64,000 nt of DNA. Origin: Aromatoleum tolulyticum (GTDB taxonomy: Bacteria; Pseudomonadota; Gammaproteobacteria; Burkholderiales; Rhodocyclaceae). The translations under genes and the position numbers were made by a program. Where the stretch lies: positions 1 to 64,000 of the forward strand of contig NZ_FTMD01000017.1 in the NCBI RefSeq assembly GCF_900156155.1, in the 5' to 3' direction. How positions within the stretch are numbered: the first letter of the stretch is position 1; each line of letters begins with the position of its first letter. The notes under the pieces were generated by a model. It did not search any database. It was given only the letters and a program-made list of their open reading frames with translations, and had not been told where the DNA came from. Shown here piece after piece: positions 44,793 to 51,830 of this stretch.

Positions 44793-45910
44793 GGCGCGGG
44801 TGCGGCGAACTCGACGGAGAAGATTTCCGGCAGGTGCTCGGCGAGGCACAGCCAGGTGTCGCCTTCGTCGTGGCTGCCCCACAGCTCGCCGCAGGTGGTG
44901 CCGAAATACAGCCCGAGCGGCTTGGCGTCGTCGGCGCAGAAGGCCTGGCGCTTCACCGTCCACCACGCGTGGCCGCGCGGCAGGCCGTTGTCCTGGCGCT
45001 CCCAGCTTTCGCCACCGTCGCAGCTGCGATACACGGCGGGTTTGCCGCCCGGCGAGGTGCGCGGCCAGTTCTCGGTGCCGTCCATCGGAAACACCCACAG
45101 CGTGTCGGGGTCGCGCGGATGGAGCACGATCGGGAAGCCGATGTCGCCGATCTCGGCGGGCATCGCGCGGCCGATGCGCTGCCAGCGGTCGCCGGGGCGG
45201 TCGAGGCGGTAGATGCCGCAGTGGTTCTGCTGGTAGAGGCGGTCCGGGGCGAGCGGATGCAGCGCGACGCGGTGCGGATCGTGGCCCACGTCGGCATCGG
45301 GGTCGGGCAGGAAGTCGGCGGCGACGCCGCGGTTGAGTGCGCGCCAGTTCGCGCCGGCGTCGGTGCTCTCGAAGGTGCCGCCCGAGGACACCGACACGTA
45401 CAGGTGGCGCGCGTCGCGCGGGTCGATGCAGATCGAGTGGAGCGGCGGGCCGCCCGGAATCGGGCCGATGACCTCGCGCAGGTTGGGCAGGAGTTCGTGG
45501 TTGAAGCCCGGCACTTCCTGCCAGGTGTCGCCGCCATCCTCCGAGCGGAAGAGTCCCGGCGGCACGGTGCCGGCGTACCACACGCCCGGCTCGGAGGCGT
45601 GACCGGGGGCGAGCCAGAAGACGACGTCCACGCTCGCCGCCTTGGTATCGGCGGACGGCGCGAAGGCGGGCGGTTTCGTCGCCTCCTGCCAGTGTTCGCC
45701 GAGGTCGCTCGAGCGGAACACCGTGGGGCCCAGGTGCCCCGGGCGGGTGCCCAGCAGCAGGGTGCGGCGGTCGCGCGGGTCGAGCACCATGTGGTGCACC
45801 GCGGAGCCGAGGAAATGCGGCCCGGTGAGGCGCCACTCGCGCCGCCCGGCGTCGCTGTGCAGGAGGAACGCACCCTTGCGCGTTCCGATCAGCAAGACGA
45901 TCTGGTCCAT
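44789..45910 (-). CDS. BNR/Asp-box beta-propeller protein (sialidase-fold, unknown activity)
   Basis: A 373-residue protein built from repeated blades with Asp-box turns: SSDLGEHWQEA, SEDGGDTWQEV, STDAGANWRAL, SCDGGESWERQ and SHDEGDTWLCL are all S-x-D-x-G-x-x-W. It opens with LLIGTRKGAFLL and has no signal peptide, hence is probably cytoplasmic. Annotation as glycosyl hydrolase or exo-alpha-sialidase is based on the fold and should not be read as activity. Overlap of its stop with the ubiquitin-like gene suggests both products work together. Confidence 0.82.
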   Translation of the reverse strand: MDQIVLLIGTRKGAFLLHSDAGRREWRLTGPHFLGSAVHHMVLDPRDRRTLLLGTRPGHLGPTVFRSSDLGEHWQEATKPPAFAPSADTKAASVDVVFWLAPGHASEPGVWYAGTVPPGLFRSEDGGDTWQEVPGFNHELLPNLREVIGPIPGGPPLHSICIDPRDARHLYVSVSSGGTFESTDAGANWRALNRGVAADFLPDPDADVGHDPHRVALHPLAPDRLYQQNHCGIYRLDRPGDRWQRIGRAMPAEIGDIGFPIVLHPRDPDTLWVFPMDGTENWPRTSPGGKPAVYRSCDGGESWERQDNGLPRGHAWWTVKRQAFCADDAKPLGLYFGTTCGELWGSHDEGDTWLCLAEHLPEIFSVEFAAPAP

Positions 45911-46001
45911 GCGCTCGCCCTCCTCAGATATCTCAGAATAGTCGCTCGGGAAGACGAAACAAGCACGACGCCGTCAGGGGCTTTGTGCGCGCCGCCGTCG
46001 T

Positions 46002-46163
46002 TCCTCCCCCTTCAAGGGGGGCGGAACAGGGGTTTCGGCGAGCACTGCTTGCCGCCTGTGGAGCGGCGAGGCGAAGCCGAGACTACCGGTTAGGAGGGGG
46101 ATGGGTTTCTACGACGTCTGCTTAACCCATCCCCACCCCAACCCTCCCCTTGAAGGGGAGGGA
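46002..46163. repeat. Composite palindromic repeat with inverted ends
   Basis: The segment between the BNR gene start and the psiF stop has a palindrome at each end: CCCCCTT-C-AAGGGGG (46006-46020) and CCCTCCCCTT-G-AAGGGGAGGG (46142-46162), which are inverted copies of one sequence. Near the right end GGGGATGGGTT (46097-46107) pairs with AACCCATCCCC (46124-46134). The structure resembles a small non-autonomous mobile element, or a composite REP. The C-rich ends with CCTTCAAGG are familiar from other high-GC genomes. No gene of credible character in it; 45911-46001 holds nothing I can name. Confidence 0.65.
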
Positions 46164-46201
46164 GCAAGCGTGTCGGGGTCGGGTCGGGAGCGCGTGTCTT
46201 G

Positions 46202-46528
46202 TTACTTGGCCGCCTTCATGTCGGCCTGGCACTTCTTCATGAAGGAGTTCTTCGCCGCGCCGGCGAGCGGCTTGCCGTTCTTGTCGAGGGCCTTCGCCGA
46301 GCATTCGGTGTTTACGGCCTCGGTGTGGCACTTCTTCATGAAGGACGACTTGGCGGCGCCGACGAGCGGTTTGCCGTTCTTGTCGATGGCCTTGGATTCG
46401 CACATCGAATCGCCGGCGGGTGCGGCCGCGGGAGTAGCTGCGGGCGCGGGCGCGGCGGCCGGGGCCTGGGCGAAGGCCGAGCCGGCGACGAACAGGGTGG
46501 CGAGAACGGCGGTGATCAAGCGGGACAT
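46202..46528 (-). CDS. PsiF-repeat periplasmic protein
   Basis: A 108-residue secreted protein. The signal peptide (1-20, ending SAFA) is followed by an Ala/Pro-rich linker and two PsiF repeats, CESKAIDKNGKPLVGAAKSS and CSAKALDKNGKPLAGAAKNS, each followed by FMKKC. The founder, PsiF of Escherichia coli, is phosphate-starvation inducible; the molecular function is not known. AAGGAG stands 8 bases before the ATG. Single gene. Confidence 0.9.
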   Translation of the reverse strand: MSRLITAVLATLFVAGSAFAQAPAAAPAPAATPAAAPAGDSMCESKAIDKNGKPLVGAAKSSFMKKCHTEAVNTECSAKALDKNGKPLAGAAKNSFMKKCQADMKAAK

Positions 46529-46720
46529 ACGGGCATCTCCTTGTGATCCGGGTCGAACCGCGCGGCGGGTCGTGCGTCGTGCCGCCGACGGTGTTCCCTT
46601 GGGGTTTTGTCGAGCGCTACGGTCATGCACCTGCGTGCAGGAATATAACGCGCGATTACCCGGAGCGGATGACAAGCGTGCAAATACGCGATGCACGGCC
46701 GCGTGCAGCGTTGAAAATAC

Positions 46721-46742
46721 AAAGGGCGCCGTGGCGCCCTTT
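46721..46742 (-). terminator. Terminator of the ferredoxin-NADP reductase gene
   Basis: AAAGGGCGCC and GGCGCCCTTT pair across two bases (in practice an eight-pair stem with a six-base loop). It stands 25 bases after the fpr stop; on the minus strand it is followed by TTTGTATTTTC. Confidence 0.75.
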
Positions 46743-46766
46743 CGGTGGTGTCGCCGCAGCCCCGTC

Positions 46767-47543
46767 CTACTTTTCGACGAAGGCGTGCTCGATGACGTAG
46801 TCGCCCGGCTCGCCGATGCGCTTCGACATCTTGAAGCCGCGGCGGTCGAGCAGCTCGCGCGAGCTCTTGAGCATCGCGGCGCTGCCGCAGATCATCACGC
46901 GGTCGACGGCGGGGTCGAGCGGGGGCAGGCCGATGTCCTCGAACAGCTTGCCGCTTTCGATCAGGTCGGTGAAGCGGCCCTGGTTGCGGAAGGGCTCGCG
47001 CGTCACGGTGGGGTAGTAGATCAGCTTGTCGCGCACCGCCTCGCCGAGGAATTCGTGCTGCGGCAGTTCGTGCGTGATGTAGTGTTCGTAGGCAACCTCG
47101 CTGACGTGGCGCACGCCGTGGATGAGGATGACCTTCTCGAAGCGGTCATACACGTCTAGGTCGCGGATCACGCTCATGAACGGCGCGAGGCCGGTGCCGG
47201 TCGAGAACAGGTACAGGTGCTTGCCGGGCAGCAGGTCGTGCAGCACCAGTGTGCCGGTCGGCTTGCGGGAGACCAGGATGTCGTCGCCGGGCTGCACCTT
47301 CTGCAGGCGCGAGGTGAGCGGGCCGTCGGGCACCTTGATGCTGAAGAACTCGAGGTTTTCCTCGTAGTTCGCGCTGGCGATCGAATAGGCGCGCATCAGC
47401 GGGCGTCCCTCGACCTCGAGGCCGATCATCACGAACTGGCCGTTCTCGTAGCGCAGCGCGCGGTCGCGCGTCGTGGTGAAGGAGAACAGCGTGTCGTTCC
47501 AGTGATGCACGCTGACGATCTTTTCGGTGATGAAGGCGGCCAT
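46767..47543 (-). CDS. fpr: Ferredoxin--NADP+ reductase (bacterial FPR)
   Basis: A 258-residue FAD enzyme. FAD binding by RAYSIAS (residue about 52), NADP binding by FSTGTGLAPFMSVI and VMICGSAAMLKSSRELL, and the C-terminus EHAFVEK, typical of the bacterial subclass I/A reductases such as that of Azotobacter. It exchanges electrons between NADPH and ferredoxin or flavodoxin, for oxidative stress defence and Fe-S cluster supply. Single gene with a terminator behind. Confidence 0.93.
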   Translation of the reverse strand: MAAFITEKIVSVHHWNDTLFSFTTTRDRALRYENGQFVMIGLEVEGRPLMRAYSIASANYEENLEFFSIKVPDGPLTSRLQKVQPGDDILVSRKPTGTLVLHDLLPGKHLYLFSTGTGLAPFMSVIRDLDVYDRFEKVILIHGVRHVSEVAYEHYITHELPQHEFLGEAVRDKLIYYPTVTREPFRNQGRFTDLIESGKLFEDIGLPPLDPAVDRVMICGSAAMLKSSRELLDRRGFKMSKRIGEPGDYVIEHAFVEK

Positions 47544-47665
47544 GTCAGGTCTTTCGGTTCGGGGATGTGAGGTGCGAATTCTACTGTTGCACTGCAGCGC
47601 GCGGGGCTATATGGGCTAGCCAATAAGTTATATGGACGGGGTTAATCGCCAAAGATGAAGAAGAT

Positions 47666-48184
47666 TTAATTCTTTGGCCCCGTCACCGCGCCGCCCGCCC
47701 CGGGAGCCGTCAGCCGGGCGGGCGAGATCAGTACGCCGAACTGCTCGCACCAGATGACGACGCTGCCGTAGGCGCCCGGATCGACACCGGCCGGAATCGG
47801 GTAGTTCTGGCTGCCCTTGAACGCCTTGAGCCGGCCGAGGTCGATGAACATGCTGGCTGCGACGTCGCTATCGGGTGTGACCTGCGTGTCCGGCACGAGG
47901 TAGACGTGGAACTTGGGCCCCGGGCCGACCTGGAAGTCTTCCTCCAGATGCACGAGGCCGTCAAACACGCGCACGCCACCGCGGCCGTAGTGGATCGGGT
48001 CGGAGGGGTTGGCGTGGATGAAGGTCCCGCGCGCGACGAGGCGCAGCGCCGACGGGTCGTCGATGCGCTCGGCGGCGGTGATGTCGGCGAGGAAGATGAA
48101 GGGATAGACGAAGATGCCCAGCGCGAAGCCGGCGGCGGTGCCGAGCAGGCCGCCGAGGACGAAGACGAGGATCGATCTTTTCAT
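47666..48184 (-). CDS. DM13-domain membrane-anchored protein
   Basis: A 172-residue protein with a hydrophobic N-terminal anchor (about 5-33) and a DM13-type domain: GTFIHANPSDPIHYGRGGV, PGPKFHVYLVPD and the C-terminal VIWCEQFGVLISPA, in which the cysteine is conserved. DM13 domains were proposed to take part in electron transfer or hydroxylation reactions at the cell surface. AGGAG lies 11 bases ahead of the ATG. Divergent from the SagB-like gene with 55 bases between. Confidence 0.83.
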   Translation of the reverse strand: MKRSILVFVLGGLLGTAAGFALGIFVYPFIFLADITAAERIDDPSALRLVARGTFIHANPSDPIHYGRGGVRVFDGLVHLEEDFQVGPGPKFHVYLVPDTQVTPDSDVAASMFIDLGRLKAFKGSQNYPIPAGVDPGAYGSVVIWCEQFGVLISPARLTAPGAGGAVTGPKN

Positions 48185-48239
48185 CGCTGTCGGACTCCTG
48201 TGCTGAGGCGGTGGCGCGATGAACTGCGAGGGGGGCGGG

Positions 48240-49874
48240 ATGGCGCACGAGCCGGCAGCAGTGTCGACGGACAGCGGGAAGGTCGCCGCCGTGCGGGCCT
48301 ACCATGAGCATAGCAAGCATCGGCCGGACCGCTACGCGCCGGGGCCGGGACGGCTCGACTGGGCGAACCAGCCGGACCCGTGGCGCCATTGGAACGGTGC
48401 CGCGCGCGCGCTCCTGCCGCTCGCGGCGGACGGCCTCGCGACGCGCTACGCCGCCTTGCGCCGCGGCGAATTGCCGCCGCCCGCGCCCTTCGATCTCGCG
48501 CATCTGGGCATCCTGTTCGAGCTCTCGCTCGCGTTGTCGGCATGGAAGGAGTTCGGCGGTGCACGCTGGGCGCTGCGCTGCAACCCGTCGAGCGGCAACC
48601 TGCATCCGACCGAGGGCTACCTGATCGCGCCGGCGCTGCCCGGCATCCCGGCGGGCGTGCACCATTACCTGAGCCGCGAGCACGTGCTGGAGCAGCGTGC
48701 GGCGCCGCGCGAGGGATGGGATGCAGCCTTCGGCGGGCAGGGGGTGCTGGTCGCGCTGAGCTCGATCCACTGGCGCGAGGCGTGGAAGTACGGCATGCGC
48801 GCGTGGCGCTACTGCCAGCACGATTGCGGTCATGCGGTGGCCGCGCTGACGCTTGCCGCCGCGGCGCTCGGCTGGCCGGCGCGGGTGCTCGACCGCGTCG
48901 GCGACGACGATATCGCGCGCCTCGCGGGGCTCGATCGCGCAGCGGACTGCGATGGTGCCGAGCGCGAGGCGCCCGAGGTGCTACTGCAGCTCGGCGCGGC
49001 GGGGGACGGGATCGATGTCGATGCGCTGCTCGCGTTCGCGGCGCAGGCCGACTGGCACGGACGCGCCAACCGCCTGAGTTCGGCGCATGTCGACTGGCCG
49101 GACATCGCCGTCGTCGACGCTGCCGCGCGCAAGCCGCGTACGGCCGCGGCGGATGCGCCGGCACCCGCGGCGCTGCCTCTGCCCGCCGCGCCGGTGCTGG
49201 ACCTGCCGGTCGCGACGCTCGCGCGCCGGCGCCGCAGCGCGGTCGCCTTCGACGGCGTGACGACGATGGCTGCCGATGCCTTCTTCGCCGTGCTCGATGC
49301 GCTGCTGCCGCGTGCGGACGTGCCGCCGTGGTCGGCCTGGCCGTGGCCGCCGCAGGTGCATCCGGCGTTCTTCGTGCATCGCGTCGACGGGCTGGAGCCG
49401 GGGCTCTACGTGCTGGTGCGCGATCCGGCCGCGCTCGCCGGGCTGCGCGGGGCGATGCGCGCGGACTGGCTGTGGCACAAGGCCGGTCCGGCGCCCCTGC
49501 CGCTCTACCTGCTGATCCCCTACGACCTGCGTGAAACGGCGCAGCTCGTCAGCTGCCATCAGGAGATCGCGGCCGATTCGTGTTTCGCGCTCGGCATGCT
49601 CGCCCGCACGGGGATCGTCGCGCGCGAGCCATGGCGCTACGCGCAGCTCTTCCGCGAATGCGGCATGCTCGGCCACGTGCTGTACCTGGAGGCCGAGGCG
49701 GCGGGGCTGCGCGGCACCGGCATCGGCTGCTTCTTCGACGACACGATGCACGAGCTGCTGGGCCTCGCCGGCGGCGAATGGCAAAGCCTCTACCACTTCA
49801 CCGTCGGCGGGCCGGTCGAGGATGGGCGCCTCAGTTCCTTGCCGCCCTATGCCGGGCGCGGCTCCGGATCCTAG
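48240..49874 (+). CDS. SagB-type double nitroreductase-fold protein
   Basis: A 544-residue protein with two nitroreductase-like (flavin) domains in tandem, at about 20-270 and 310-544. In the first, CNPSSGNLHPTEGYLI is the classical FMN-binding SGNLHP motif of SagB/ThcOx dehydrogenases; the second has RRRSAVAF and FRECGMLGHVLYLEAEAAG. In peptide natural-product clusters, SagB oxidises azolines to azoles. Here no cyclodehydratase or precursor peptide gene is near, so the substrate is open. The start MAHEPAA follows GAGGGGGG. The stop shares CTAG with the convergent ferritin-like gene. Confidence 0.82.
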   Translation: MAHEPAAVSTDSGKVAAVRAYHEHSKHRPDRYAPGPGRLDWANQPDPWRHWNGAARALLPLAADGLATRYAALRRGELPPPAPFDLAHLGILFELSLALSAWKEFGGARWALRCNPSSGNLHPTEGYLIAPALPGIPAGVHHYLSREHVLEQRAAPREGWDAAFGGQGVLVALSSIHWREAWKYGMRAWRYCQHDCGHAVAALTLAAAALGWPARVLDRVGDDDIARLAGLDRAADCDGAEREAPEVLLQLGAAGDGIDVDALLAFAAQADWHGRANRLSSAHVDWPDIAVVDAAARKPRTAAADAPAPAALPLPAAPVLDLPVATLARRRRSAVAFDGVTTMAADAFFAVLDALLPRADVPPWSAWPWPPQVHPAFFVHRVDGLEPGLYVLVRDPAALAGLRGAMRADWLWHKAGPAPLPLYLLIPYDLRETAQLVSCHQEIAADSCFALGMLARTGIVAREPWRYAQLFRECGMLGHVLYLEAEAAGLRGTGIGCFFDDTMHELLGLAGGEWQSLYHFTVGGPVEDGRLSSLPPYAGRGSGS

Positions 49875-50338
49875 GTCGGTCGTGCCGGCGCGAAGGCCGA
49901 CAGGTCGCCCGGCTTGCGCAGCATCTTGTCGACTTCCGCGAGATGCAGTTCCTCGGTCTGGACCATCTGGCGCGCATATTCCTCGAGCGCCACCGAGCGG
50001 TCCGCGACCAGGGCGAGCAGTTCGTCATAGAGCTTCAGGGCGCTGCGCTCCGATTCGAGCGATTCGCGCAGCATCGCGCCGATGTCGTGCTGGTGCGAGT
50101 CGAGCAGCGGTCCGATCGCGAGCGAGGGGTGAGCGCCCAGCGTGGTGATCCATTCGCCGGCCATGCGCGCGTGTTGCAGCGATTCTTCCGCCTGCGTGTT
50201 CAGCCACGACACGATCGGGATGCGCCCGAAGCCGAATACGAGGAAGGAATAATGCGTGTAGCGCACGACTCCGGCCAATTCCGCCTCGAGGATACGGTCC
50301 AGCGCCGCAACGACCGCTTCCTTGTCGAGTTCCGCCAT
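49871..50338 (-). CDS. Ferritin-like (bacterioferritin-related) protein
   Basis: A 155-residue four-helix protein. Putative di-iron ligands are found in EAELAGVVRYTHYSF, EESLQHARMAGEW, ESERSALKLYDELL and TEELHLAEVDKML. In the second helix Glu and His are separated by three residues (E-x-x-x-H) and not two as in Bfr, and the haem-binding Met of Bfr has no evident equivalent. I remember a family with the same RYTHYS and RIPIVSWL sequence annotated as bacterioferritin. Iron storage or peroxide removal is likely. AGGAGGGG precedes the ATG. Confidence 0.85.
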   Translation of the reverse strand: MAELDKEAVVAALDRILEAELAGVVRYTHYSFLVFGFGRIPIVSWLNTQAEESLQHARMAGEWITTLGAHPSLAIGPLLDSHQHDIGAMLRESLESERSALKLYDELLALVADRSVALEEYARQMVQTEELHLAEVDKMLRKPGDLSAFAPARPT

Positions 50339-50445
50339 GATGTCCCCTCCTGTGCTTGTCGCCGTGCGATGCGGCACGGCGCTGCTACCCCACTCTAGAC
50401 CACTGCGACGGCGGTCGCAGCGTGGGGGGGGCGAGGGGCGGCGGC

Positions 50446-50883
50446 TCAGCCCGGCGGGAGGGGCTTCACGAGGGTCACGGGGACCGGCGAACGCTCCAGC
50501 ACGGCATGGGCGACGGAGCCAAGCAGGGCCTGCAGCAGCGCGCCGCGGCCGTGCGTGCCCATGACGATCTTGTCGAAGCGGTGCTCGCTCGCGTAGCGGA
50601 CGATGGTGTCGGCGACATGGCCGATCGCGATGTGGTGCGTGTAGGGCATGCCGGCCGCGTCGAGCGCCGCCCGTGCGCTGGCCAATGCGGCGAGGCCTTC
50701 CTCGCGGTGCCAGGTCTCGAGGTCGTCGTGGCTGACGAAGCTGCGGGCGTGGCCGTCCACGGGGATCTGCACGTTGAGCAGGTGGATGTCGAGCTCGCCG
50801 CCGAGCGCGCGCAGCTTCATGAGGTGTTCGAGTGCGCGGTTGGCGTTGTCCGAGCCGTCGAGGGGTACGAGTACCTTGAGCAT
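50446..50883 (-). CDS. Universal stress protein (UspA family)
   Basis: A 145-residue single Usp domain. It starts MLKVLVPLDGSDNANRALEH and has the ATP-binding motif GTHGRGALLQALLGSVAHAV (G-x2-G-x9-G-S) near residue 110, thus it belongs to the nucleotide-binding subgroup. AAGGAG is located 7 bases before the ATG. It is 22 bases downstream of the TerC gene on the same strand and is probably co-transcribed with it. Confidence 0.93.
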   Translation of the reverse strand: MLKVLVPLDGSDNANRALEHLMKLRALGGELDIHLLNVQIPVDGHARSFVSHDDLETWHREEGLAALASARAALDAAGMPYTHHIAIGHVADTIVRYASEHRFDKIVMGTHGRGALLQALLGSVAHAVLERSPVPVTLVKPLPPG

Positions 50884-50905
50884 CACGATCTCCTTGTCAG
50901 CACGG

Positions 50906-51649
50906 TCAGTTGCGTCGGGATGCGTCGCCGGTCTCTTCGACCGCGAGTTCGACGAGTGGCGCCGCTTCGCCGCCCCGGCGTCGCGCGAGCCACGCGCCCA
51001 CGCCGACGACGAACGCTGCGCCCGCGACCGAGGTCACGTAGTGCAGCCAGCCCGGCAGCCCTTCCACATAGGGTTTCATGACCACGTCACCGACCAGCAT
51101 GCCACCGGCGATCCAGCCGAGCAACGCCGCGCCCAGCGTGATCACGACCGGGAAGCGATCCATCAGCTTCAGCACGAACTTGCTGCCCCACACGATGATC
51201 GGGATGCTCACGACGATGCCGAAGACGACCAAGCCGAGGTCACCCTTGGCCGCACCCGCGACCGCGATCACGTTGTCGAGGCTCATCACCGCGTCGGCGA
51301 CGACGATGGTCTTGATCGCGCCGAGCAGATGCGTCGAGCCCTCGATGTTGCCGTGGCCGTCGTCGTCCTCGGGCTGCATCAGCTTGACGCCGATCCACAG
51401 CAGCAGCAGCGCGCCGACGACTTTCAGGAAGGGCAGCGCCAGCAGCTGCAGCGCAAAGAAGATCAGCACGATGCGCAGCGCGATCGCGCCGACGACGCCC
51501 CACGCGATGCCCTTGTTGCGCTGGTGCTCGGGCAGCTTGCGACAGGCGAGCGCGATCACGACGGCGTTGTCGCCGCCGAGCAGGATGTCGATCGCGATGA
51601 TCTGCAATACCGACACCCAGAAGGTGGCGGTCATCAGGGTTTCGAGCAC
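50906..51649 (-). CDS. TerC-family integral membrane protein (probable metal exporter)
   Basis: A 247-residue protein with seven or so hydrophobic segments. The family motif IDILLGGDNAVVIALACRKL is at residue 19, and the second half repeats it as VVADAVMSLDNVIAVAGAA; both contain the conserved Asp-Asn pair. Related TerC proteins of the YjbE/YkoY kind export manganese, some after binding of secreted metalloenzymes. The start is GTG with AAGGAG 8 bases before it. No clear yybP-ykoY riboswitch could be seen upstream. The divergent gene codes for a MocR-type regulator. Confidence 0.88.
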   Translation of the reverse strand: MLETLMTATFWVSVLQIIAIDILLGGDNAVVIALACRKLPEHQRNKGIAWGVVGAIALRIVLIFFALQLLALPFLKVVGALLLLWIGVKLMQPEDDDGHGNIEGSTHLLGAIKTIVVADAVMSLDNVIAVAGAAKGDLGLVVFGIVVSIPIIVWGSKFVLKLMDRFPVVITLGAALLGWIAGGMLVGDVVMKPYVEGLPGWLHYVTSVAGAAFVVGVGAWLARRRGGEAAPLVELAVEETGDASRRN

Positions 51650-51811
51650 TGCTCGTTCTCCTTATCTGGCACGGATGATGAGGCTGAAGGCGGCCATTGT
51701 CGCCAAGAACGGCATCGCGCGACAGGGGGCGCCGGCGGGATCCGGTGGCACGAACGATACGGGGGCGCCCTTTCGGCCCGCTTTCGGCGCCGGCCGCGGG
51801 CGATGTGCCCC

Positions 51812-51830
51812 TGCTAACATCGTCCCCATG
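51812..51830 (+). promoter_or_regulatory. Possible leaderless promoter of the MocR-type gene
   Basis: TGCTAACAT (TAACAT at 51814-51819 with TG before it) ends only eight bases ahead of the ATG at 51828, and no ribosome binding site is visible. Transcription would begin at or directly beside the start codon. A -35 element is not evident. Confidence 0.35.

Noticed and set aside
44526-45836. Long frame that would fuse the ubiquitin-like protein to an N-terminal domain
   Set aside because: The upstream part of this frame is a shadow of the BNR gene; the MoaD/ThiS-like protein begins at its own ATG overlapping the BNR stop.
51650-51827. Manganese riboswitch (yybP-ykoY) in front of the TerC gene
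   Set aside because: The 178 bases upstream do not show the conserved core; a plain promoter region is the simpler reading.
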